This document shows positions 41,943-50,929 of a stretch of DNA of 64,000 bases, piece by piece. A program made the translations under genes and the position numbers. Origin of the DNA: Pseudacidovorax sp. NFM-22. GTDB lineage: Bacteria > Pseudomonadota > Gammaproteobacteria > Burkholderiales > Burkholderiaceae_C. The stretch lies in the NCBI RefSeq assembly GCF_021401245.1, contig NZ_JACBFY010000004.1:62001-126000 (forward strand), read 5' to 3'. The notes below the pieces were generated by a model, which worked only from the letters and a program-made list of their open reading frames with translations, did no database searches and had not been told where the DNA came from. Positions within the stretch are counted from its first letter, which is position 1, and the number at the start of each line of letters is the position of its first letter.

Positions 41943-43579
41943 GCGTCGCGCCCTGGTCGCTGGGCGTGGACATGGGCGGCACCTTCGTCGATGCCGTGGC
42001 GCTGCACGAGGACGGCCGCAGCGTGGCGATCAAGCATCCGCGTGCGGGCCGGCGGCTGGCCGAGCCGGTGGTGGAGGCGCTGGACCGGCTGTGTGCCGAG
42101 GCCGGCATCGCGCCCGAGGAAGTAGGCCGGGTGGTGCATGGTTCCACCGTCATCACCAACCTGCTGCTGGAGCGGGACGAGCCGCCGGTCGCCCTGCTGT
42201 TGACGCGTGGCTTCGGCGACGTGCCGGTGCTGGCCCGGCAGGACCGGCGTGCGCTCTACGAGCCCGTGGTCGCGCCAGCGGTGCCCGAGGCGGCGCTCTT
42301 TCCGCAGCCGCTGCGCTTCGAGATCGGCGGGCGCATCGACGCCGAGGGCATCGAGGTCGAGCCGCTGGACCTGACGGCGCTCGACGCCGCCGCAGACGCC
42401 ATCGCGGCCGCGAGCGTGCAGGCGGTGGCGGTCTGCCTGCTGTTCGCGCACTGCAACCCTTCGCATGAACAGCAGGTCGGCGAGCTGCTGCGGGCGCGCC
42501 TGCCGCATCTGCACGTCTCGCTCTCGCACGAGGTCGACCCGGCGCCGCGCGAATTCGAGCGCGGGCTCACCACCGCGCTGGATGCCTACGCCAAGCCGCT
42601 GGCGGCCGGCTACCTGCGGGCGCTGGCCGAGGCGCTCTCCGCCCGCCGGTTGCCTGCAGCGATGCTCATGCATTCCGAAGGCACGGTCCGGCCCTGGCAG
42701 GAGCTGGCCGCGCGGCCGATCGGGCTGGCGATGTCCGGCCCCTGCGCCGCCCTGCGCGGCGTGGCGGCCTGCCTGGACGAAGGCTCCCGGCGCGGCGCCG
42801 TGCTCACGCTGGACGTGGGTGGCACCAGCGCCGACATCGGGCTGCTGCACGGCGGCGAGCCCGCCTTCGCCGAATCGCTGGAATGCGGCGGGCTGGGCAT
42901 CCGCCAGCGCTGCGTGGACATCGCCTCCATCGCCGTCGGCGGTGGCAGCGTGCTGCAGGTGCTGGCGGGTGCGGCGCTTCGCATCGGCCCGCGCTCGCAG
43001 GGCGCCTGGCCGGGGCCGGCGGCTTATGGGCAGGGCGGCACCTTAGCGACGCTGAGCGATGCACTGTGCGTGCTCGGCCGCCTGCCTGATCGGTTGGCGG
43101 GCGGACTGACGCTGGACTGCCGTGCCGCCGAGGCCGCGCTCGCGCGCGACGTGGCCGTGCCGCTGGGCCTGCCGCTCGCCGAAGCGGCCGAGGCCGTGGT
43201 GCAGGCGGCTGCCGCGCACATGGCCGAGGCGCTCAAGACCCATGCTTTCCAGCGGGGCCTGGATCCGGCGGACGCGCTGCTCGTGGCCGTGGGCGGCGGC
43301 GGCGCGCAGCATGCGGCGGAGGTCGCCGCGCTCGCCGGCATGGCCGCCGTGCGCGTGCTGCCGCAGGCGGGCGTGATGGCGGCGCTGGGCATGGTGCGCG
43401 GGCCAGAGGAAGTGGCCGCGACGCCTCTGCGCACGACGACTGACGCCTGGGCCGGCATCGCGCCGGAGGGCCATGGTCCGGCCGCGCTGTTCGCGCCCAT
43501 GACCACGGTGTGGGTGCCGGCCGGCTGGCGCTGGCGGATCGAGGGCGATGGCAGCCTGCTGCTGGCGGTGTCGTCATGA
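41939..43579 (+). CDS. Hydantoinase/oxoprolinase subunit A-like protein (HyuA family)
   Basis: 546 residues, starting at a GTG that overlaps the dadA-like stop. N-terminal phosphate-binding loop GVDMGGTFVDAV, the second motif VVHGSTVITNLLLER near residue 62, and the C-terminal LDVGGTSADIGLL near 290 and AVGGGSVLQVLAG near 330 are those of the ATP-dependent HyuA/oxoprolinase/acetone carboxylase beta family. It acts with the HyuB-like partner at 43731. Substrates in this family include hydantoins, 5-oxoproline, N-methylhydantoin, acetone and acetophenone. The length is shorter than most HyuA (about 680). Confidence 0.88.
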   Translation: MSVAPWSLGVDMGGTFVDAVALHEDGRSVAIKHPRAGRRLAEPVVEALDRLCAEAGIAPEEVGRVVHGSTVITNLLLERDEPPVALLLTRGFGDVPVLARQDRRALYEPVVAPAVPEAALFPQPLRFEIGGRIDAEGIEVEPLDLTALDAAADAIAAASVQAVAVCLLFAHCNPSHEQQVGELLRARLPHLHVSLSHEVDPAPREFERGLTTALDAYAKPLAAGYLRALAEALSARRLPAAMLMHSEGTVRPWQELAARPIGLAMSGPCAALRGVAACLDEGSRRGAVLTLDVGGTSADIGLLHGGEPAFAESLECGGLGIRQRCVDIASIAVGGGSVLQVLAGAALRIGPRSQGAWPGPAAYGQGGTLATLSDALCVLGRLPDRLAGGLTLDCRAAEAALARDVAVPLGLPLAEAAEAVVQAAAAHMAEALKTHAFQRGLDPADALLVAVGGGGAQHAAEVAALAGMAAVRVLPQAGVMAALGMVRGPEEVAATPLRTTTDAWAGIAPEGHGPAALFAPMTTVWVPAGWRWRIEGDGSLLLAVSS

Positions 43580-43664
43580 GATCGCCGCGCTGCACCCGCT
43601 TTTCAGCGTTCACCGGCCAGTGCCGCGAGCGCACCCTTTCGTTCGCCCGGGAGTGCCGCAGCCG

Positions 43665-43689
43665 CCCCTCTCCCCTCGCGGGAGAGGGG
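43665..43689. repeat. GC-rich hairpin repeat between hyuA- and hyuB-like genes
   Basis: CCCCTCTCCC (43665-43674) and GGGAGAGGGG (43680-43689) form a perfect 10-bp stem with a CTCGC loop. It sits in the only sizeable gap (151 bp) of this operon and has the look of a dispersed repeat. Confidence 0.65.
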
Positions 43690-43730
43690 GCAAGACCTCG
43701 TCTCGCTGCCTGTGCAGAAGGTGCCACCCG

Positions 43731-45419
43731 ATGACGCCGCACGCCGACCCCGCCATCGCGCTGCGCATGGAGCCCCTGCGCCTGGCCCTGCAGGGTGCGG
43801 CCGACCGCATGCAGTCGGCCATGATGCGCGCCGCCGTGTCCTCCATCGCCCGCGAGGGCGGCGACTGTGCGGCGGCGCTGTTCCTGCCCGACGGGCGGCT
43901 GCTGGCTCAGGCCCGTTCGCTGCCGTTGCTGCTGGGCTCGCTGATCCCGGCCGTGGCCGGGGTGCTGGCGCGCTTTCCGGCCGGCGCCATGCGCAACGGC
44001 GATGTCTACCTGCTCAACGACCCGTGGTCGGGCGGCACGCACCTGCCGGACATCGCGCTGGTGCATCCCGTCTTCGATGGTCGCGAACTGATCGCCCTGG
44101 CGGCCACCAGCCTGCACCATCAGGACGTGGGCGGCATGGCGCCGGGCTCCATCCCGCCCGACGCGACCGAGATCCATCAGGAAGGCCTGCGCCTGCCGCC
44201 CGTGCGCTGGCGCGATGCGGCGGGCGTGCTGCCGGACATCGACGCCATCCTGGCCGCCAACACCCGTACACCGGCCAACCTTCGCGGCGACCTGGAGGCG
44301 CAGTGGACGGCGCTGGCCCAGGGCGCGCGCGAACTGCGGCAGATCGCCCGCCACACGGGCGAGCGCTTCGCAGCGGTGTGCGAGGCATTGCTCGCCCAGT
44401 CCGCCGACATGACCCGCGCTGCACTGGCCGCCGTGCCCGATGGCGAGTGGCACTGGCACGACGCGCTCGATGGCGACGGCGAGGGTGCCGAGCCCATCGC
44501 CATCGCCGTGCGGCTGCACAAGCAGGGCGAAGCGATCACGCTCGACTTCGAGGGCAGCGCGCCGCAGGTGCGCGGACCGCTCAACGCCTCCGCCGCGGCG
44601 ATGCTGTCGGCGGCGCTGTTCTTCATGCGCACGCTGGCGCCGCAGGCGCCCAACAACGCGGGCTGCCTGGCGCCGCTCACGCTGAGGCTGCCGCCCGGCA
44701 GCGTGGTCAATCCGGACTGGCCGGCGGCCGTCAATGCCCGCACGGCGACGGTCAAGCTGGCCTGCAACGCCATCCTCGGCGCCTGGGCGCAGGCCACGGG
44801 CGCGCAGGGCGAGGGCGTGGCCCCGCATGCCGGCGTGGCCACGGTGCTCGCGCTCAGTGGCACGCGCGGCGACGGCCGGCGCTGGATGTTCACCGAGATC
44901 ATCGCCAGCGGCGCGGGCGCCAGCGCCACGGCACCGGGGCGCGCGGGTGTCTCCACCGACGTGGGCAATGCCCGCAACACGCCCATCGAGGTGATCGAGG
45001 CCGAGGCGCCGGTGCGCGTGCTGCAGTACGCCATCCGCCGCGGCTCCGGCGGTGCGGGCGCGCAGGCCGGTGGCGACGGCGTGCGGCGCGAGTACCTGCT
45101 GCTCGATGGCGAGGGCTGGATCGCCTACCGCGGCGAGCGCCACCGCAGCCAGGCCCGCGGCGCCCAGGGCGGCGGCGCGGGCGCGAGTGCCTCGGCACGC
45201 CTTCTGCATGTTGACGGGCGTGTGCAGCCGCTGGCCGCGCGCAGCCGCGTTCGCTGGCAGGCCGGCGACCGGCTGCTCATCGAGACCGCGGGCGGTGGCG
45301 GCTGGGGGGCGGTGGCCGCGGATGCAGCGGCTGCCGGCGTCCCGTCGCCGCCGTCTGCTTCTTCATCGCCTTCCCCGTCGTCTTCCTTCCATCCCGACCC
45401 ACGCCAGGAGTGCCCATGA
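43731..45419 (+). CDS. Hydantoinase/oxoprolinase subunit B-like protein (HyuB family)
   Basis: 562 residues. HyuB motifs: AREGGDCAAALFLPDGRLLAQ near residue 40, GDVYLLNDPWSGGTHLPDI near 88, TSLHHQDVGGMAPGS near 125 and NAPNN-type APQAPNNAGCLAPL near 308; the terminal GGGGWG block is present. A low-complexity Ser/Pro tail (about residues 540-562) follows the conserved part. It is the partner of the HyuA-like protein. Its stop overlaps the receptor start (ATGA at 45416-45419). Confidence 0.88.
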   Translation: MTPHADPAIALRMEPLRLALQGAADRMQSAMMRAAVSSIAREGGDCAAALFLPDGRLLAQARSLPLLLGSLIPAVAGVLARFPAGAMRNGDVYLLNDPWSGGTHLPDIALVHPVFDGRELIALAATSLHHQDVGGMAPGSIPPDATEIHQEGLRLPPVRWRDAAGVLPDIDAILAANTRTPANLRGDLEAQWTALAQGARELRQIARHTGERFAAVCEALLAQSADMTRAALAAVPDGEWHWHDALDGDGEGAEPIAIAVRLHKQGEAITLDFEGSAPQVRGPLNASAAAMLSAALFFMRTLAPQAPNNAGCLAPLTLRLPPGSVVNPDWPAAVNARTATVKLACNAILGAWAQATGAQGEGVAPHAGVATVLALSGTRGDGRRWMFTEIIASGAGASATAPGRAGVSTDVGNARNTPIEVIEAEAPVRVLQYAIRRGSGGAGAQAGGDGVRREYLLLDGEGWIAYRGERHRSQARGAQGGGAGASASARLLHVDGRVQPLAARSRVRWQAGDRLLIETAGGGGWGAVAADAAAAGVPSPPSASSSPSPSSSFHPDPRQECP

Positions 45420-46420
45420 ACCGACCGTCCTTCCTTCTTCGCCGCCGCGCCGGCCTGGCCCTGGTAACGGCCCTTGCGGCCGGTGCGCTGCTGGCACCGG
45501 CCCTCGGACAGGCGCAGGCGGCATATCCGAACAAGCCCATCCACATCGTCGTGCCCTTTCCGCCCGGCGGCAGCACCGACGTGCTGGCGCGGCGCATCGG
45601 CGACAAGCTGGCCAGTGCCTGGGGCCAGCCGGTGGTGGTGGACAACCGCGCCGGTGCCGGTGGCACCGTGGGCGCCGACTACGTGGCCAAGTCCGCGCCC
45701 GACGGCTACACGCTGCTGATGGGCGTGACCGGCAGCAATGCCATCGCGCAGGCGCTGTACGCCAAGCTGCCCTACGACGTGGTGAAGGACTTCGCGCCCG
45801 TCTCGATGGTGGTGAGCGCGCCGCTCGTTCTGGCCGTGAATCCCGACGTAAAGGTGCGCACGGCGCAGGAGTTCCTGGCGCTGGCCAAGTCGAAGCCGGG
45901 CGGGCTGAGCTACGGCTCGGCCGGCAACGGCACCTCGATGCACCTGACGGGCGAGATGTACAAGCAGGCCGCGGGCGTGTCGATGGTCCACATCCCTTAC
46001 CGTGGCAGCGCGGGCATGCTGACCGACCTGATGAGCGGGCAGATCCAGGCCACCTTCGGTGACGTGCTGGTGCTGCTGCCGCAGATCCAGGCCGGCAAGC
46101 TGCGGGCCCTGGCCGTCACGTCGAAGACGCGGCACCCGATGCTGCCGGATGTACCGACGCTGGACGAGGCCGGCCTCAAGGGCTTCGAGGCCTTGTCGTG
46201 GCAGGGCCTGTTCGCGCCGGCCGGCACGCCGTCCGATATCGTTGAGAAGCTGAGTGCCGAGGTGAACAAGGCCGTGCGCTCGCCCGAGGTGCGCGAGTAC
46301 TTCGCCTCACGCGGTTTCATCGTCGAGGGCACGACGCCGGCGGCCTTCAAGGCGCTGATCGAGGCCGAGGTGAAGAAGTGGACGCCGATCGTGAAGTACT
46401 CGGGGGCGCGGGCGGATTGA
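45416..46420 (+). CDS. Bug-family (TctC-like) periplasmic substrate-binding protein
   Basis: 334 residues with a signal peptide (LAPALGQAQA, cleavage near residue 35). YPNKPIHIVVPFPPGGSTDVLAR is the typical Bug N-terminus, and VVDNRAGAGGTVGADYVAKS and HIPYRGSAGMLTDLMSGQ are further family blocks. ATG at 45416 follows AGGAG at ideal spacing. No TctA/TctB membrane genes are nearby, as for most Bug proteins. In this operon it may capture or sense the precursor degraded by the HyuAB- and DadA-like enzymes. Confidence 0.92.
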   Translation: MNRPSFLLRRRAGLALVTALAAGALLAPALGQAQAAYPNKPIHIVVPFPPGGSTDVLARRIGDKLASAWGQPVVVDNRAGAGGTVGADYVAKSAPDGYTLLMGVTGSNAIAQALYAKLPYDVVKDFAPVSMVVSAPLVLAVNPDVKVRTAQEFLALAKSKPGGLSYGSAGNGTSMHLTGEMYKQAAGVSMVHIPYRGSAGMLTDLMSGQIQATFGDVLVLLPQIQAGKLRALAVTSKTRHPMLPDVPTLDEAGLKGFEALSWQGLFAPAGTPSDIVEKLSAEVNKAVRSPEVREYFASRGFIVEGTTPAAFKALIEAEVKKWTPIVKYSGARAD

Positions 46421-46583
46421 GCTTTGGTGCGGGCGCGGTGTTGGTGGGCGCGTGACGGTCGATCTACGCTGACGACGGGGTGGGATGCGCGTGGCATGGC
46501 GATGCCTTTGCGCTGGATGTGGTCCATCCCCCTGCGTCGGTAGATGCTTCTGTTGAGTGTTGTTTCCGTGCGCTGGACGCTCC

Positions 46584-46827
46584 GCCAGCCCCGGCCCGCC
46601 CGGCCGACTCGCCCACAGGCTGCGCCGCTCGCTGAACGCTCGCGGAACCTGCGGTGCTCGCCGGATGAGCGCGCGGCGTAACTCGCTGCGCTGCCTGCCG
46701 GCAGCTCCGCTCAAACAAACGCCGCGAGTCAGTCACGACCGGCCCGCGGGGACCGCGGGCCTCGCTCATCCGGCTGCGCGCCTCGGCGCATCCTGAGGGC
46801 GAGTCGGCCGGGCGGGCCGGGGCTGGC
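46584..46827 (-). repeat. Inverted-arm structured element, copy A
   Basis: 244 bp. Arms 46584-46626 and 46785-46827 (43 nt each) pair at 41 of 43 positions; the outermost 31 are perfect. The enclosed core, read on the minus strand, matches copy B on the plus strand over several blocks: GAGGCGCGCAGCC (46772-46784), GTGACTGACTCG (46725-46736), CAGCGAGT, GGCGAGCACCGCAGG (46648-46662) and GAGCGTTCAGCGAG (46628-46641). Arm sequences differ between the copies. Confidence 0.85.
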
Positions 46828-46936
46828 TCCAGGGTGATCGGGCGTGGTACTTCCCTTTGGCGTCCTCGAAGACCACGCAGACCCATTCACCCAACAGCCG
46901 TTCGGGCTGAAAAGCGCAGGTCGGCTCACCCAACAA

Positions 46937-47009
46937 CCGTTCGGGCTGAGCTTGTCGAAGCCAGGGCACGTGGGGATCAACGCCCTTCGACAAGCTCAGG
47001 GCGAACGGG
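46937..47009. repeat. REP-like palindrome, copy 3, with flanking half copies
   Basis: Full copy: left arm CCGTTCGGGCTGAGCTTGTC (from 46937), right arm ending AAGCTCAGGGCGAACGGG (to 47009). A left half copy, CCGTTCGGGCTGA, stands at 46898-46910 and a diverged right half at about 47015-47033, so the site has been partly duplicated. Confidence 0.87.
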
Positions 47010-47131
47010 TTGATGGACTCAGGGCGGACGGGTTGATTGACTCAGCGGCTGGGCAAGCGTACTGATTGCGTAAGCACGCGGATGGGCCCCTTGGAACCTG
47101 ACCAAGGCCAACACCCGTCGATCATTCCCAA

Positions 47132-47372
47132 GCCCGGCGGGAGCGGCCCCCAGGGCGCGGCCGTTGGGCGTGCCGAGGCGCGCAGCCTGGCGAGTGAGGT
47201 GCGCGAGCATCGCGCACCGGCCGTGACTGACTCGTGGCGCTTGTCCGAGCGGAGCGCGTCAGCGCGCAGCGAGTTGCGCCACGCACTCGCCAGGCGAGCA
47301 CCGCAGGGGACCCCGAGCGTTCAGCGAGGGGCACGCACATCGGCTGCGCCCTGGGGGCCGCTCCCGCCGGGC
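47132..47372 (+). repeat. Inverted-arm structured element, copy B
   Basis: 241 bp. Arms 47132-47174 and 47330-47372 (43 nt each) pair at 40 positions plus one G-T; the outermost 27 are perfect. The core shares with copy A: GAGGCGCGCAGCC (47175-47187), GTGACTGACTCG (47223-47234), TTGT-N2-GAGCGGAG, GGCGAGCACCGCAGG (47293-47307) and GAGCGTTCAGCGAG (47315-47328). Orientation is opposite to copy A. Confidence 0.85.
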
Positions 47373-47525
47373 GTCCCCGCGGAGACAACGGTCCTCCGAC
47401 CCGGCGCGCGTCCCCTGCGAATGCCCTCGCATCGTGCGTGCGAGTGGCGAGCGGCGAGTGCCGCGTTGCCCCCATGAGCCAAAGGCCGCCTGCCCAGCAG
47501 CCGAACGGCCTGAGGCAGAACGCCC

Positions 47526-47556
47526 CAAAACAAAACGGGGCCCCGAAGAGCCCCGT
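47526..47556 (-). terminator. Rho-independent terminator of metK
   Basis: Read leftwards, ACGGGGC and GCCCCGT form a 7-bp stem (47535-47556) with an 8-nt loop, followed by TTTGTTTT. It lies 25 bp after the metK stop. Confidence 0.85.
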
Positions 47557-47580
47557 CACTCACTCAGCGGAGGAACCGGA

Positions 47581-48762
<1,182 letters not shown>

Positions 48763-48798
48763 GTTCGAGAAAACTCCTGCATGAAGGATGCGGACCGG

Positions 48799-48835
48799 GC
48801 GTTTGCCGGCACCCTCGGGAGTCTCTGGCGAACGC
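48799..48835 (-). promoter_or_regulatory. Leader hairpin next to the SAM-II-like aptamer
   Basis: Read leftwards, GCGTTCGCC (48827-48835) pairs with GGCAAACGC (48799-48807) at 8 of 9 positions. Its 5' strand begins right at the CTAAAG end of the aptamer, so formation of the two could be mutually exclusive. There is no T tract after it; the metK Shine-Dalgarno lies further down. It may be the expression platform. Confidence 0.5.
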
Positions 48836-48888
48836 TTTAGCAGTTGGGTTTAACGTCGCCCTGCAAGTAGTCCTGTAACTCGGCGACA
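48832..48888 (-). ncRNA. SAM-II (SAM-alpha)-like riboswitch aptamer
   Basis: Read leftwards, GTCGCC (48882-48887) pairs with GGCGAC (48855-48860) as P1. The second P1 strand is preceded by CTTGCAG and followed by GTTAAAC and then ACTGCTAAAG. This order (TTGCAG, P1', GTTAAAC, GCTAAA) is the SAM-II consensus as remembered from alphaproteobacterial metA leaders. AGTT in the first loop can pair with AACT before GCTAAA, giving the pseudoknot helix. It stands 70 nt before metK, a fitting target. The loop is longer than in the standard examples. Confidence 0.72.
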
Positions 48889-48969
48889 ATTTCGATTCTA
48901 TTCATGCCGGTCTCAGCCCGCTGAGCCGCGCGTCGGTTTTCCACCCACCCGTTTGTCCGACAACACCTG

Positions 48970-49842
48970 ATGATCGCGTTGTTTCGTCTGCTTGCCCGTG
49001 CGCCGTTGCCGCTGATGCATGCGCTCGGCGGGCTGCTGGGCTGGCTGGTCTGGGCGTTGGCACCGGACTATCGGCGGCGCTTCCGCGAGAACGCGGCGCA
49101 GGCCGGACTAGCGCCCGAGCAATGGCGCCCGGCCATCGCTGCCGCGGGCCGCATGGCCGCCGAACTGCCCTGGCTCTGGGCCCGCCCGGCGGGCGAGAGC
49201 GTGCTGCCCCGGGTGCGCCAGTGGACGGGCGACGAGGCCCTGGGCGCCGCGTTGGCCTCCGGCCGCGGCGCCATCGTCATCTCTCCGCACCTGGGTTGCT
49301 GGGAGTTGCTGGGCCAGGCCCTGGGCGAGCGCTTCCTGGCCAGCCATGGGCCCATCACCGCGCTGTTCCGTCCGCCGCGCAAGCCGTGGATGGCGGCGCT
49401 GATGGAAGGTTCGCGCGACCGGCCCGGCCTGCACATGCTGCCCACCGACGTGTCGGGCGTGCGCGGGCTGATGCGTGCGCTCAAGAAGGGCGGTTACACC
49501 GGCATCCTGCCCGATCAGGTGCCGCCGACGGGGCAGGGCGTGTGGGCGCCCTTCTTCGGCCGGCCGGCCTACACCATGACCCTCGTGCCGCGCCTCGCGC
49601 AGCTGACCGGCGCCCAGGTCTTCCTGGGCGTGTGCGAGCGGCTGCCGCGCGGCCGTGGCTATGCCGTGCGCCTGCAGCCGCTGGATGCGCCCGCCCTTGC
49701 CGATCCCAAAGCCTCCCCCGAAGAGGCCGCCACCGCCATGAACCAAGGCATCGAGCAACTGATCCTGAGCCTGCCTGGCCAATACGTCTGGGACTATGCC
49801 CGCTACAAGGCGCCGCGCGCCGAGATGGAGACGGCGCGATGA
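48970..49842 (+). CDS. Lipid A biosynthesis (lauroyl) acyltransferase, LpxL/HtrB family, copy 1
   Basis: 290-residue inner-membrane enzyme transferring a secondary acyl chain to Kdo-lipid A. One N-terminal membrane segment (about residues 8-32). Catalytic HX4E motif HLGCWE near residue 107, substrate block LFRPPRKPWM near 130 and PDQVPPTGQGVWAPFFG near 178. Divergent from metK, whose start is 207 bp away. A second family member follows after 127 bp. Confidence 0.9.
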   Translation: MIALFRLLARAPLPLMHALGGLLGWLVWALAPDYRRRFRENAAQAGLAPEQWRPAIAAAGRMAAELPWLWARPAGESVLPRVRQWTGDEALGAALASGRGAIVISPHLGCWELLGQALGERFLASHGPITALFRPPRKPWMAALMEGSRDRPGLHMLPTDVSGVRGLMRALKKGGYTGILPDQVPPTGQGVWAPFFGRPAYTMTLVPRLAQLTGAQVFLGVCERLPRGRGYAVRLQPLDAPALADPKASPEEAATAMNQGIEQLILSLPGQYVWDYARYKAPRAEMETAR

Positions 49843-49843
49843 G

Positions 49844-49965
49844 CGCCGCCCGGCCGCTCCGAAGGCGCTCGCACCCGCAGTGCGTAGCACGGAGGGTTTT
49901 GACAGTGCTCGCCGCCCGGCCGCTCCGAAGGCGCTCGCACGCGCAGTGCGCAGCACGGAGGGTTT
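49844..49965. repeat. 66-bp-period tandem duplication between the two acyltransferase genes
   Basis: A ~56-bp unit starting CGCCGCCCGGCCGCTCCGAA at 49844 recurs at 49910 with two substitutions (period 66 bp). Each unit ends in GGAGGGTTT. The second unit's GGAGGG serves as the ribosome-binding site of the downstream GTG start at 49970. In that gene's frame both units are open and would encode APKALA-x-AVRSTEGF twice. Confidence 0.85.
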
Positions 49966-49969
49966 CGCT

Positions 49970-50845
49970 GTGAGTTTCTCGGCCCGCCTGGGCATCGGCT
50001 TCATGCGCGCCCTGGCCCACCTGCCGCTGCCGGTGGTGCGCGGCCTGGGCGCCGCGCTCGGGCCGGTGCTGCATGCGCTCGCCAAGCCGCGTCGCCATGT
50101 GGTGGACGTCAACCTGGCCCTGTGCTTCCCCGAGAAGACGCCCGAGGAACGGCGCCGCATCGCGCGCCAGACCTTCGTGTACGTCGCCCAGGCCTGGTTC
50201 GACCGCGCCTGGCTCTGGCATGCGCCCGCCGAGGTGATCCGCCAGCGCGTGACGCTCAAGGGCGCGCTGGACGAGATCGACGTGGGCGATCAGCCCACCA
50301 TCCTGTTCGCGCCGCATTTCTACGGGCTGGACGCCGCAGCGACGCGGCTGACCATGCACACGCCCAAGCAGTCCACCACCATCTACACCACGCAGCGCGA
50401 CCCGGTGATGGACGAATGGACCCGCCAGGGCCGCACCCGCTTCGGCAACGTGACGGTGCTGCACCGCATGGACGGCGTGAAGCAGATCGTGGCCAACCTG
50501 CGCCGCGGAGGCCTCTTGTACCTGCTGCCCGACATGGACTTCGGCCCGGCGCACACCGAGTTCGTGCCCTTCTTCCACACGCTGGCCGCGACCACGCCCT
50601 CGCTCTCGCGCTTCTCGCGGCTGGCGCGGGCCAAGGTGGTGCCGGTGCTGTCGCGGCTGACCAAGGATGGCTACGAGATCGAGGTGCTGCCGTCCTGGCA
50701 GGACTTTCCGACCCATGACGCCATCGCGGACACGGCGCGCATGAATGCGCAGCTGGCCGAGTGGATCCGCACGATGCCCGCGCAGTACTACTGGGTGCAC
50801 CGGCGCTTCAAGACGCGGCCGCCCGGCGAGCCTTCGGTGTACTAG
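49970..50845 (+). CDS. Lipid A biosynthesis acyltransferase, LpxL/HtrB family, copy 2
   Basis: 291 residues from a GTG behind GGAGGG (7-bp spacing). The frame is open 58 codons upstream through the tandem repeat, but that part is not conserved. Catalytic HX4D motif HFYGLD near residue 117, substrate block YTTQRDPVMDEW near 140 and LPDMDFGPAHTEFVPFF near 185. The ending QYYWVHRRFKTRPPGE is the LpxL-type C-terminus. Two such genes in a row suggest two different secondary acylations of lipid A. Confidence 0.9.
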   Translation: MSFSARLGIGFMRALAHLPLPVVRGLGAALGPVLHALAKPRRHVVDVNLALCFPEKTPEERRRIARQTFVYVAQAWFDRAWLWHAPAEVIRQRVTLKGALDEIDVGDQPTILFAPHFYGLDAAATRLTMHTPKQSTTIYTTQRDPVMDEWTRQGRTRFGNVTVLHRMDGVKQIVANLRRGGLLYLLPDMDFGPAHTEFVPFFHTLAATTPSLSRFSRLARAKVVPVLSRLTKDGYEIEVLPSWQDFPTHDAIADTARMNAQLAEWIRTMPAQYYWVHRRFKTRPPGEPSVY

Positions 50846-50864
50846 AGGGGAAGGCCGCTTCCAG

Positions 50865-50889
50865 GCTTCGACAGGCTCAGCCCGAACGG
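50865..50889. repeat. REP-like half palindrome, copy 4
   Basis: GCTTCGACAGGCTCAGCCCG (from 50865) with AACGG to 50889: only the right arm of the REP-like family, in the gap between the convergent acyltransferase and hydrolase genes. Confidence 0.75.
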
Positions 50890-50929
50890 TGTCGGGTCAA
50901 CTGGACCCCATTCGCGCACCCGCTGGTGC

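Larger units (their letters stand above)
46421..47580. other. 1.16-kb gene-free region rich in repeats
   Basis: No coding sequence with a ribosome-binding site or family match is seen on either strand. Contents in order: unstructured GC-rich DNA (46421-46583), inverted-arm element A (46584-46827), a REP-like cluster (46898-47033), inverted-arm element B (47132-47372), unstructured DNA to about 47520, and the metK terminator (47526-47556). Confidence 0.8.

Noticed and set aside
43665..43689. Intrinsic terminator between hyuA- and hyuB-like genes
   Set aside because: The hairpin has no T tract and the flanking genes are functionally paired subunits, so a dispersed repeat is more likely.
46584..47372. 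Reading elements A and B as one insertion sequence with terminal repeats
   Set aside because: Each element has its own pair of arms, the arms differ between elements, and no transposase lies within or between them.
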